Of a stretch of 64,000 bases of DNA, positions 33,891 through 43,675 are shown piece by piece (the stretch's first letter is position 1; every line of letters starts with the position of its first letter). Made by a program: the position numbers and the translations under genes. This stretch comes from Bettongia penicillata ogilbyi (taxonomy: Eukaryota; Chordata; Mammalia; Diprotodontia; Potoroidae), in contig JAJHZJ010000121.1 of NCBI GenBank assembly GCA_023548195.1, positions 5,822,058 through 5,886,057 on the forward strand. The letters are read 5' to 3'. The notes under the pieces were generated by a model that was given only the letters and a program-made list of their open reading frames with translations, ran no database searches and had not been told where the DNA came from.

Positions 33891-36300
33891 GATATTAACA
33901 GAATTAAATTGCCCAAATTGGCAAATGTGGGTGGAGTGGAATTGTATGGAGCTATATATCCAATTTATAATCTTAATTGATTTCCAAATGTCCATAAGTT
34001 GATTTAACTGAGGGCCTTATACAAGATTGGATAGACTCAAAGGATTAACATTATCCTATGACTTTTAGAATGTGGAAAGGTCATACTGCCATCAGGGCAG
34101 ATTTTAGTGGGAGGAAGACATAAAAGGATTATTGCCCACTGAGAGTAAGGAAGAAACTCAATCATATCATCTTTTCCCTGTCACTAACTATGATAAACAA
34201 GAAAGGTATTATATAGTATGATTTGGGCAGCTAATGCAAAGTTCAAGACTTTGGTGGTAAAATCGAGCATTTCAAATAATAACCACTGAATCAATCATCC
34301 AATGACATTTTATCTTTGACAGGTGAAATTAAAGTACCTTTCATTCTCTCCTCTTCCCTACTTCCACAATATCATTTTCTGGCGTATTTGTGAAGACATT
34401 AAAAGGGACAATGCTGAGCTTGGTTCTGAGACAAGATGCTGGGCTCCACTTCTCTCCTGACACTCCATAGTATTATCTTAATCACAGATATCAAGGCGTC
34501 ACTGCAACTGACCTTCATAGAAGGGCACACAAGATTGTCTTGCTTTGGAACAGACACGCATCTCTCACTCTGATGTTTAAAGTCTCCTCTGATTTATCTG
34601 ACTGACAGTTGTTACAGGGCACAGACAGTTCCTGTAGTGATGTTTATGGTTTACTACAATTAGAAATGAGGTTACTGCTTTCCTCATCATTTCTGTCACA
34701 TAGCTTCTACTTAGGCCTTTGGCATACCTGTTTCTCCTAGCTCTTTCTATGCTGAAAGCATGTGAAAGGCTTAAGATGAGAATTAATTGCACTGAAACAA
34801 AGCTACCAAAGGACATGCCTATGAGAGTTGCTCCTCTGCCCCATGGGACAATATGCCAGAGAAACAATACCAGTAATATATCAAGGAACCTAATGTTTCT
34901 GATGCTTGACACAACTCATTATGCCACCACTAAGAGATGTTGAATTCTGTAGGAAAATCACGGAAGAAGAGGAAATGCAATGTCACTTTTAAAGCAGGTT
35001 TATTGAAAAAACAAGACTCTTTTATGTTTAAATTTGACAATGAATAGATCAGGCTGATATTTTATTACTGCTGCTATTAAAAGTAAATGCAAGTGATGAT
35101 TTTTTTAAAGCACTTAAGTAATATAATGGAAACAAAACAAAGCATTCCAAGGTGAAAGTTAAATCTTCACATTCTGTTTGGAGATATTTTATTCCCTCAA
35201 ATTAATGCAGCATCCATAAGTTAGTCATGCTGATATACCAGCTCTGACCTACAAAAATTTGAGTTAAACTCAAATTAAAATGTATTTGATTTAAAAGAAA
35301 ATTATAAAATGTCTTATCAAAATCCACTTTTGTTACTTAGGTGGGAAAAATGACTGGATAAGAAAGTTTCAATAAATAGAAAAGAAATCCCTAGAGTTTG
35401 TGAAGCGAAGAGCCAAGCCTTTGCTTTATTGGAGAATTTCATTTGACAAACTTCTTGTCTTCCCTTTCTATTTCCTGGAGTGTCTTCTGGTTGTTTTCCA
35501 CCTAAGTGTCCAAAATAACTGTTTTTATATGGATTTTGATAATTTCCTCTTTAAATTAATTTTTTTATTTGTTTATCTTAAATCTTCGTATTTTGGAGCT
35601 GGTTATACCTCACAGAATGTCTTACAGGTGTTACAGTATTTAAGTAGGAAAATAACCCCCCAAAACAACGTGAAGACTAAACTTTCACCTTGAATTGATT
35701 AACTTTGTTGTCATTTTCTGGAGCATTCTATTACTTCAGATTCTCTGAACAGAAATTCTAGTTGCTTTTTGATACAAAGAATTGTAGAGAAACTTCAAGG
35801 AATTTTTGCCAGAAATTTCTCCATAGGAGATCTATCCAATAGGAAGTTTTAAGGTATTTTAAATAACAAGTCTCTGGATTATAACTGTTCTCAGTCTGGA
35901 TAGTCATGTTGAAAATTATTCACACTCAGCCCTGACTGATAAACTAAAATTTAGAGTATCATATAAGAAAGATGATCCTTCCAGAGAAGCATCTGCTTCT
36001 GTGACCAAATTATCTGGGGAGTACAATAGAAGGCAATACAGACACACATTTCACTAGGGAGAATCCATTTGTGACAGTAGTAAGGTAACAAATTCATACT
36101 GATTAATTTTTAGTCTCCAGTCCAGGCAACCAGAAATGATATTTTAATCTTTTGTATTTGGTGATAATACCTTTATAGGTGATAATGAATTAACTCTTTG
36201 CTGTACCTATAACTTCAATAAATCTATAGAAAAATTCATCATCTTGTCTGATCAAAAGGAAATTTTTACTTTAACTATAGAAATAGAAAGTAAAGGTCAT
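33891..36300. other. Long repeat-poor unassigned stretch
   Basis: About 2.4 kb with no repeat recognised. Frames at 34577-34943 (both strands) and 35400-35693 have no domain I can identify. Confidence 0.4.
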
Positions 36301-36332
36301 TGGCCTACCATACTAAAACTACCCAACCAAAC

Positions 36333-36740
36333 CAAGTTATGTCATTGTCTTGAGAACAGAGGACAAACACAAGCCCTGAGTGAGTAGCAGTTCCTCTTCT
36401 CCCCTCCTCTCCCCTCACCTCCATGTTCCTTCCCTCTCCTCCCCTCCCCACCATTCCTCTCCCCTCCTGTCCCAACCCTTTCCCTCCCCTCTCCTCTGAT
36501 GTTCTACCCAGGGGAAGGTACACACCATGGCCAAAAGCTGCCTTTTTCCTTTGGGTTTACTGGCTACATTTTTTGCTCAAAGATCAAGCCTTAAACCCAA
36601 TTCACTCTGGAGCTCATAGACTAGACAACAAGTCCCTACCCACCTGGCACAGAGTGGATGTAATAACTAAATAGTAATTTTTTCTCTTTTTCCCAGGACC
36701 CCTGAAGGTCTTCCTCTCATAGTTTGATTATGTCTTTTGA
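36333..36740 (+). repeat. Tail-like fragment plus pyrimidine tract and unclassified body
   Basis: CATTGTCTTGAGAACAGAGG and ACAAACACAAG at 36345-36376 resemble the 3' tail of the SINE just downstream. A CCCCTCCTCT-rich tract follows (36395-36500), then GGCCAAAAGCTGCC, CTCATAGACTAGACAACAAG and CCTGGCACAGAGTGGATGTA. The block may belong with 36741-37036 as one longer composite element. Confidence 0.45.
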
Positions 36741-37036
36741 TTAAAGGGGCCGGGCCATGCTTTGAGTAACTTGAATGGGTGTAACTCACTCAAAGTGGGA
36801 TTGTAATAAGACCTAAGCCTGGAAGGGCCAAGGTCTCCCATTGTATCCTGGGCCATTTCCAATCGTCCTGATGGATATCCATCTGGACCCAGATGGTTCA
36901 GGAGAAGTAGGTGAGGTTGTTGACCTTGCACAGCCCTCCCTCACTCAAATTAAAGTCAACTGCAAGTCATGTCATTCTCTTGATGTCATGATCCTCTTTG
37001 AGGATGAAGGACAAACACAAAACCCAATTAACACCG
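36741..37036 (+). mobile_element. SINE with an RTE-like LINE tail
   Basis: Body landmarks: AAAGGGGCCGGGCCATGC, GTAACTCACTCAAAGTGGG, GGGCCAAGGTCTCCCATTG, CTGGACCCAGATGGTTCAGG and CTTGCACAGCCCTCCCTCAC. The end is GTCATGATCCTCTTTGAGGA, then AGGACAAACACAA. That end, including the ATCCTC/GAGGAT stem, corresponds to the 3' end of the LINE at 37580. The open frame at 36841-37044 is only this SINE read through. Confidence 0.8.
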
Positions 37037-37124
37037 AATGCTAAGACCCATGACATGACCTAATCTTACCACTAAGGAGTTAGAAACATCTTATCCCTGC
37101 TTTTAAACTCAGAAGCCAGTGTCT

Positions 37125-37272
37125 TGACACTGAGAAAAGCACTGAAACTGGAGGCACAGTACTTGAGTTCAAATTCTAGTCTTTTCTAGTTAATAGTTGT
37201 ATGGTTTTGGGCAAGTCACTTAAACTCCTACTCCCTAATCTTTAAATTTCCCCATCTGAATAGGAAGGATTG
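37125..37272 (+). mobile_element. MIR/THER1-type SINE interrupted by a hAT element
   Basis: AAGCACTGAAACTGGAGGCA head, TTGGGCAAGTCACTTAAACT core, CATCTGAATAGGAAGGATTG, then GACTAGAT. After the hAT insertion, the tail resumes at 37487 with TAAGGACCCTTCC, completing the usual THER1/L2 tail order. Confidence 0.75.
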
Positions 37273-37280
37273 GACTAGAT

Positions 37281-37478
37281 CAGGGGTGGGGAACCTGCAG
37301 CTTTAAGGGCACATGTGACCCTGTAGGTCCTCTAGTGTAGCCCTTTGAATTCAAACTTACAGAACAAATTCCCTTGATAAAAAGATTTATTCTATGAAAA
37401 GTTGACTCACTCAAAAAGTCATACCCAAGGATTTAGGAGGTCGCATAGGGCCTCCAGGCCACAGGTTTCCCACCCCTG
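37281..37478. mobile_element. hAT-like non-autonomous DNA transposon, intact ends
   Basis: CAGGGGTGGGGAACCTG at the left is matched by CAGGTTTCCCACCCCTG at the right, a terminal inverted repeat with one mismatch in 17. GACTAGAT (37273-37280) and GATTAGAT (37479-37486) form an 8-base TSD with one mismatch. At 198 bases it cannot encode a transposase, so an autonomous relative must have moved it. It splits a SINE tail and is therefore the later arrival. Confidence 0.88.
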
Positions 37479-37565
37479 GATTAGATTAAGGACCCTTCCA
37501 ATTAGGGTCTTATGTTCAATTAATAATAAAATTCAATATTTAAGTAACCTCCATATTTTCAGGAT

Positions 37566-37579
37566 GATGTCCCAGAGCT
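37566..37579. repeat. TSD of the RTE-like LINE, 3' side
   Basis: GATGTCCCAGAGCT, identical to 39474-39487. Confidence 0.88.
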
Positions 37580-37593
37580 GGTTGGTTGGTTAT

Positions 37594-37616
37594 TGTCCTT
37601 TGTCTTCGAAGAGGAC
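37594..37616 (-). other. LINE 3' terminal hairpin, probable RT recognition element
   Basis: On the minus strand GTCCTC-TTC-GAAGAC (37616-37602) can form a short stem with one weak pair, followed by AAAGGAC and the repeat tail. The SINE at 51232-51246 has the same element with a perfect stem. Terminal hairpins of this kind are bound by the RT of several stringent-type LINEs; the role here is inference. Confidence 0.5.
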
Positions 37617-37647
37617 CAAAATGACGTCACCATTGTAAAGTGAAATT

Positions 37648-39258
37648 TCAGTGTGTCCGACTGTGGCTGATCAGACCAATATGAGCTGGGAATGCTCTAC
37701 CACAGGTTGGGCACAGATACTCTGTTTGAATATTTGGGGTGGATATCCCAAATTTGCATATCCTGTGTTTACTTTGTGCTGTCTCAATTCTGCTTTGCTC
37801 AAAGAGAACAGCACCCTTTCTGATGTGGGCAGCCATGCTGAGTGGTCCTGTGCCAGTCTCCCATGTTGCACAGTGAAATCCAAGGTTCTTGAGAGAGACC
37901 TTTAGAGTGTCCTTGTATCATTTCTTCTGGCCACCATCTGATCACCTGCCCCATGAGAGTTCTCCATAAAATACTCTTTTCTGCAGGCATACATTTTGCA
38001 TTGGAACAGTGACCAGTCCATTGGAGCTGCTCTCTCTGAAGCGTAATTTAAACACTTGGCAGTTCAGCTTGAGCAAGTACCTTATCATGCCAGGAGATCC
38101 ACAGAATCTTCTCAAGACAGTTCAAATGGAAGCGATTCAGTTTTCTGGCATGGCACTGGTAGACTGTCCATGTTTAACAAACATGTAACAAAGAAGTCAG
38201 CAAAATGGCTCTGTAGACCTTCAGTTTGGTAGTCGGTCTAATACGTCTTCTCTCCCAAACCTTTCTTCAGAGTCTCCCAAACACCGAGCTGGCTCTGGCA
38301 ATGCATGTATCAACCTCATTGTCAACATGTACATCCCTGGAAAGTACACTACCAAGGTAAATGAATTTATCCACAGCATTCAAAACTTCTTCACTTCTTG
38401 TAACTGATGGTTCCACATATGGATGGTATGGTGGTGGCTGATGGAGCACCTATGTTTTTTTGGTGTAATTGTTAGGCCAAAATTAGCACAGGCAGCAGAG
38501 AACTGATGCATATGTTGTTGCATCTCAGCTTCCGAGGCTGCATTAAGTGTACAATCATCTGCAAATAGAAAATCATGCACCAACACTCCCTCCACTTTGG
38601 TCTTGGTTTGTAACCTTTTCAGATTGAAGAACTTACCATCAGTAGAGTAGTTGACCTTGATGTCATGTTCATCCTCATTGAAAGCAATTGTCCACATGAC
38701 TGAAAACATCATTCTAACAAGCATGGGAGCAAGCATGCAGTCCTATTCTACTCCATTGGTGACTGGGAAGGCACGAGAGCTCTGTCTATTATCCAGAACC
38801 TGGGTAAACATGCCATCATGAAATTGATGTACAATATTGATGAACTTCTCTGGGCACCCAAATTTTGACATAATTTTCCATAAGCCCTCATGACTAACAG
38901 TGTCAAAGGCCTTGGTCAGATCCACAAACGTTGCGTACAGACCTCTGTGCTCCTGGTATTTCTTCTGGAGTTGTCAGGCAGCAAACATCATATTGCCTGT
39001 TCCTCATCCTTTTCTGAAGCCACACTGGCTTTCAGGTATATGCCCATCTTCCAGGTGAAGGATCAGCCTATTAAGGAGGACTCTAGCAAGAATTTTGCCA
39101 GCAATGACTATAAGAGAGATCCCCCTGTGATTGTAGCAGGACAAAATTCCCTTTACCCTTATAGAGATGGACAATGGAGTGTGTTCAGGAAGGACCAGTA
39201 CATTTGGTGTGATGGCTGCTGAGCCCTTTTCAGAGCTCTTTCCATCTTTGGTGTCCAC
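37648..39258 (-). pseudogene. LINE reverse transcriptase with C-terminal C2H2 finger
   Basis: Product: the polymerase that copies LINE RNA at the nicked target. Readable in order: NHRGISLIVIAGKILARVLL and ESQCGFRKG (39120-39004); LTKAFDTVSHEGLWKIM with the motif A aspartate near 38905; FPVTNGVE before a stop at 38742; CMLAPMLVRMMFS; then the catalytic FADD at 38565-38554, TITPKK and, in another frame, VDKFIYLGSVLS (38449-38267). The C terminus (37713-37648) is a finger of form C-X2-C-X12-H-X3-H ending directly at the stop codon. Most of the RT and the finger share one frame; the disruptions are a few stops and one or more frameshifts between about 38400 and 37840, so it is inactive but not ancient. 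Confidence 0.85.
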
Positions 39259-39473
39259 CTGTTCTCATGTGTGGCTCCAAGAAGCTGCAGTGGCCATATC
39301 CCAGGTAAACAGTTTTGGCAGACAGGCCAAACCAGGTTGAAGGTAACCAAGGATTCTTATACCCATTGGTGAGTTAGGGAGGTGTCTACTCCAAGCATGT
39401 GAAGACTTTATCTGGTGGAATAGGTGGATGGGAACAATTTATTCCAATGGCCATGAAGGCAGATGAAGCAGGA

Positions 39474-39487
39474 GATGTCCCAGAGCT
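39474..39487. repeat. TSD of the RTE-like LINE, 5' side
   Basis: GATGTCCCAGAGCT, identical to 37566-37579. It defines the right edge of the insertion. Confidence 0.88.
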
Positions 39488-39900
39488 ATACTCTAAGGAA
39501 AGGAGTTCCTTGAGAGCATAACAAAAATAGAAAAGTTTTATACACTAAGGCCAAATCATGTTCTGTATAGCTCCACCAAGGAACAGGAATGACACCCAGG
39601 ACCCTAACTAATATTGACTTCAGGAAGTTGAAGACAAAACATAAAATGGAGGAAAGGAATGATGGAAGAAGAAAAGAAAGCAAAAAGAAGGTAGGGCAAA
39701 GGAAAAGGGTAAGGCAAAAAGGAAAGGAAGGGGAAGGCGGAGCTGAAGTGGTTAGACAAGACAAAGCTAAGTAAATTTAACTTCTGATGTAGAAAATACA
39801 ATATAATAATATGTAATCTATTTTCACAAACCACAAAGTTTGACTTCATCCAGTATTTGACAGTTTTCTACTACAGAATTCTAGGCATTTTGCCACTTAA
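39488..39900. other. Unassigned sequence with purine-rich tract
   Basis: GGAAAAGGGTAAGGCAAAAA and GAAAGGAAGGGGAAGGCGG-type purine runs fill 39640-39765. The open frames on both strands there (39486-39849) are compositional. Confidence 0.5.
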
Positions 39901-39904
39901 GTAT

Positions 39905-40020
39905 TATTGTTTACTAATAGAATATAAGCTTCTTGAGGACAGGTACTATTTAGTATGAGTAATGAGTATATGAGTAATATAGCTCCTAGCACAAAGGAGG
40001 CACCCCATAAAAGCTTTTTA
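39905..40020 (+). mobile_element. L2-type 3' fragment
   Basis: AATATAAGCTTCTTGAGGAC, AGGTACTATTT, CTCCTAGCACAAAGGAGGCA and CCATAAAAGCTT match the ordered L2 end (GCTCCTTGAGGACAGG, CCTAGCACAG, AATAAA). Confidence 0.65.
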
Positions 40021-40599
40021 AAATGGGATTGAAATATAAACTCTAAAATGACAATAATATATCTTTCACATAGATTCAATCAACTATTTGAAATTTATAA
40101 TAAATTGGCATTACTGTAACACATACTGCCTTAGCAAAGCACTTAAAATTTTTAAGCTGCTTTTTCAAATTTTATTTTCTGGTAAAAGGGAAAGAAACCA
40201 AGAGCAACCTAAATATTCATGTAATTCTTATCTTACCTGAATTTTAGATAACATTTTTCACTATTATGTTCTCCCTCTAGAAGAATTCACTCTGACCTTA
40301 ACTATGAGTCCTGAATCAGAAGTAAAGATACACAATAGTGTCAAGATCTATTATATACCCGTAGAGACCATAATAGTTAGAAAGCTGAGGAGAGGTGGTG
40401 GCCAAGTGCCACAAGGTATTCTGAAGATAAGTTGAGAACACAACCTACTTTGAGTATACACAAGATACTGGGCGAAAAGGTTCTGCCATAGAATAAATTA
40501 GATCCCCAAAACACAGATCAAAGCAGAGTAGCACAGTATTTGATAAACCCAAAGACCCTAGTTCTTGGGATGAGAGCAAAAATGGCTGAGGTAAACCAG
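40021..40599. other. Unassigned sequence
   Basis: No repeat family recognised with confidence. The right part may continue the L1 trace listed next. Confidence 0.35.
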
Positions 40600-40740
40600 A
40601 AGGCAATCGAGGAGGAATTAGATATTGATCAACATTCCACAATATATTTCAAATAAACTACAGATTAGCACAGAGTCTAGATGTAAAAGGTGACATAAAA
40701 AGCAAAGTAGAGGAGCAAGGGGAAAAAACCTTCTCAATCA
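40600..40740 (+). mobile_element. Possible L1 ORF2 fragment
   Basis: GATATTGATCAACATTCCAC, CAAATAAACTACAGATTAGC, GATGTAAAAGGTGACATAAA and GTAGAGGAGCAAGGGG resemble the C-terminal part of L1 ORF2 (ATAAACTCAAAATGG, GACATAAAAGGTGATACC, TTAGAGGAGCAAGG). Confidence 0.45.
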
Positions 40741-40789
40741 GCAAATACAGTAAGAAAGAGAAGAAAACTCCAAGGATGTACACCTAGAA

Positions 40790-41035
40790 CACATAGGTTC
40801 GGTTTCTCCATTCCACTACTTAATAGCTATGTAACCTTGAGACAGACATTGTACCTTTCCAATTGGAAGAAGCATACTGGAAAAAAGGAAACAGGACTAG
40901 ATTTGACCTTAGAAAATCTGGTTCCAAATCCCATCTGTGACACTGACTAATTTCCCCCAATTACAAAACTAGAGGATTAGGCTAGATACCCTCCTAGTTC
41001 CTTTCTAGCTCTCAATCTATGGTTTTGTGATCTTT
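40790..41035 (+). mobile_element. MIR/THER1-type SINE fragments
   Basis: A partial core (TAATAGCTATGTAACCTTGA) is followed by GACTAGATTTGACCTTAGAA, GGTTCCAAATCCCATCTGTG, GAGGATTAGGCTAGATACCC, TCCTTTCTAGCTCTCAATC and ATGGTTTTGTGATC, the full THER1 tail. Confidence 0.7.
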
Positions 41036-41114
41036 ATGTGGTTGCTGTGAATAGCCAATGAGACTGCCCATGAAAAGTACTTGTCAGCCCTATAATGCTA
41101 ACATTTTTTTTTCC

Positions 41115-41215
41115 TCTTATTATAGGCAAGAAAACTGATGACCAATAGGAAAGTGACTGGCCAAAGTCACCCTTCTAGTCCAGCAGTATTCCATTCAGCA
41201 TCTTCCTCACTCAGG
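41115..41215 (-). mobile_element. MIR-type SINE fragment
   Basis: TTATAGGCAAGAAAACTGA, AAGTGACTGGCCAAAGTCAC and CAGCAGTATTCCATTCAGCA are antisense landmarks. Confidence 0.6.
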
Positions 41216-41649
41216 AGTAGCTTGACCTCAAATCCAAAAGTACTCCCCTCCATAACATTTTCCCCTCTAGGTGTAAGCTCTGTAGGTCTCATTAGCTCTG
41301 CTAGGGTCAGAGAATACCAATGACTCTTTAACATTGCAAATTAGAAACCATACCTTTGATATGAATAAAGCTATACTACGATCAAGGGCCCTAAATTCTT
41401 TGCCCTTAGGTAATCATTTCAAATACTGGGGGGGCATAATTTTGCATATCAAAAAGACAAGATTTGGATCTTTTTTATAAAATACCTCACTGTACAGGTT
41501 CATCAGCATGCTTCCAAATTTAAAGCCTCTTTCAAATTTAACAGCTCTCTTTAAGTTGTCCTTAACTTAAAAGAGTAAAAATGAATTATTTACTCGGTAT
41601 GCCTTTCCAAACTGATCTAAGCCTCAGTCTTTCTTACTATTCTCCTTAA
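41216..41649. other. Unassigned sequence
   Basis: No repeat family or exon recognised. Confidence 0.4.
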
Positions 41650-41790
41650 AAATCATTGAATGCTTCTTATTTATCTATGAATCAAGTTCAGACACATTAG
41701 CCTTTCATTCAAGGCTATTGCTCTTCAGTTACCTACCTTGAAGCCTTATTTTTTCTCTTACTCAAAAGTAACTAAACACCTTGCAGTAAT
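41650..41790 (+). mobile_element. L2-type fragment
   Basis: TTGAATGCTTCTTATTTATC, TATGAATCAAGTTCAGACAC and TTCATTCAAGGCTATTGC follow the L2 order (CAATGGCTTCCC, AGGATCAAATACAGAC, TTTAAAGCCCTTC). Diverged. Confidence 0.5.
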
Positions 41791-41839
41791 AAGAAAGATT
41801 CAACCAGTGAACTAAAGTATAAATTGTGCCTCTTCTGCT

Positions 41840-41910
41840 TATTTAACTCTAAGTAGACGTAGGGTAATTCACTTAACCTCAGTTTCCATAAAATTAGAAA
41901 GTTGCATCCT
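41840..41910 (+). mobile_element. MIR-type core fragment
   Basis: TAGGGTAATTCACTTAACCT and CAGTTTCCATAAAATTAG. Confidence 0.5.
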
Positions 41911-43355
41911 GTTATTCAAAGTTCCTCTCTTTTCTTCTCACTCTGTTCTTTCCTCCTTCCCTCCCTCTCTCTCATAAGCACACCAGAAACAAAAATTGCC
42001 CCAAGATCATTTGATATGGACTGTTTGCCAATTATGCCTTCAACAAGGCAGAGATATGGGAACACCAGTTTTTTATGCTCTTAGACTGATAGCATCTAAA
42101 AATCGGTGAGCCCTGAACCATGCCTTTCAGCAACCTTACATAGGTTTTAGTAACAAAAGCAGGATGGGTACAATGGAATAATAAAGAGTATTTATATATA
42201 TTAAAAAGTAAATGAGATGATAGTTTCTAGCTGGAAGAATAGATGACAGAACGCAAAGATCTTTATAAGGAAAAACAGGAAACTAGCTGGCAAACATGAC
42301 TATAACTGATAATCTCAAACTGTAAATTTGCAGACACACAGAGCAGAAACTTATCAGCTAACACCAAAATCAGTCTGATTTTGCTGCCATTAGCTAGTTA
42401 CATGACCTACTCATCTCAAGTAAATGATGATAATAACATTGAGTCAGAAATTTTATCATCCACTGATAATCATTTAATATAAATTTTGGACTTTAATAAG
42501 GGCCAAAGCTTGAATTAAGAAGAACCTGGACCTAATAGTCTCTTTGTTCTCTGAAGCAAACTCAGAGAATACCTTTTCCTATGTCAAAAAAGCCAGAAGG
42601 GGCTGACTTTGCATTCCTTATGAGACCCTTAACCCAAGACACTATCTTGAATAATGGGACGCTTTCCATATCTTAATGTTTTGTAGACATATACTATATT
42701 ATGGCATGCTCATGGTAAAGAAAACACAGATATCTTGGGTCATAATTTCAATTGAAACTTTGTCAACTCTGTTATCTTATTGTATTTACAACCTATGTAA
42801 TTAAGAAATTTTCTTCTCATGGTCTAGTTAATCACTCATGGAAACCAAAAATCTGAAGGACACAGACCACCTTGGATTTTCCTAAAACAGATTTAAGCCT
42901 GTTCATTCTTGTTTTAGTTAGTCAGGAATTTTCTGACTCTTTGATTCATGTCATCTTTAACTTTAAGGGAATAAACTGTATGCATTTAGCCTATTGCCAT
43001 TTTCTTAACCAAACTTTCAGGTCAATATCACATAGGTATGGCAGGATGAGAGATGGTAGAGGGCCAGTCTCAGAAACAGAAAAAAAACATTGTATTCAAG
43101 TCCTATCTGAGATACATACTCTCTGTTTTATTTTTAGGTTAGTTACAACCTCTCAGTAATCTCAAACAATTCCTCAAGATTTTCAGTTTCAGAATAGTTA
43201 TCAGTCTTCATTGGTAAAGAAAATTTCCTGCCTAGGACTTCCCTTTGTCAGTACAATCACAGTTTGGCTTTGAATATGTTGATTAGGACCAGTAGAGCAT
43301 GCTAGTGAAATTTTCCTATAAGTAGATGAAAATGGGAGTGAATGAGATTGCCAAC
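41911..43355. other. Unassigned sequence
   Basis: About 1.4 kb with no repeat recognised. The plus-strand frame at 42872-43159 (95 codons) has no recognisable domain. Confidence 0.4.
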
Positions 43356-43357
43356 CT

Positions 43358-43675
43358 TGAGGGTAAATTGTGTTCATCCTTCATTGCTGAAGAAGACCAT
43401 GCCATCAGAGAAATGGTGACATGACTTGCACTTGACTTTGTTTTGAGGGAGGGAGGGCTGTGCAGGTCACCAGCCTCACTTCTCCTCCATCCAGTGACCA
43501 GATATTCATCAGGATGACTGAAGATGAGCCAGGATGCACTGGGAGACCTTGGGCCCTTTAGGCCAAGGTCTTTGCAGGTACTCACTTAGGGTGAGGTAAG
43601 GCCCATTAATTGAAAAGACCTGTTTAAGAAGTATCCGGGGCAAGGCCCCTTTAATGAGGCCAAGAAAAAGAAAGA
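43358..43675 (-). mobile_element. SINE with an RTE-like LINE tail, diverged copy
   Basis: On the complement: GGGCCTTGCCCCGGATACTT, GGCCCAAGGTCTCCCAGTGC, CATCCTGATGAATATCTGGT, GCACAGCCCTCCCTCCCTCA and GCAAGTCATGTCACCATTTC, then a degraded tail GGTCTTCTTCAGCAATGAAG. The 3' stem is broken here. Confidence 0.78.

Larger units (their letters stand above)
37580..39473 (-). mobile_element. 5'-truncated RTE-like LINE
   Basis: About 1.9 kb of an endonuclease/reverse-transcriptase type LINE, read right to left. It ends not in poly-A but in a short (ACCA)n-type repeat (37580-37592 on the complement), as RTE-type LINEs do. A perfect 14-base TSD flanks it. No endonuclease domain was found, consistent with 5' truncation. 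The upstream part, 39260-39473, is not coding in any frame I could follow. The clade is uncertain: RT similarity and tail favour an RTE-like LINE; the C2H2 tail distinguishes it from BovB. Confidence 0.88.

Noticed and set aside
34577..34943. A 111-codon minus-strand frame and a 74-codon plus-strand frame, the first with a hydrophobic N-terminal half
   Set aside because: I considered a receptor or membrane-protein relic, but no family motif could be identified on either strand.
36305..36674. Glycine/glutamate-rich and proline-rich frames on opposite strands
   Set aside because: Both translate the CCCCTCCTCT pyrimidine tract; they are compositional artefacts.
37402..37990. Short frames on both strands near the LINE 3' end
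   Set aside because: Only the minus-strand frame ending at 37648 carries the finger; the others are shadows of the LINE or the hAT element.
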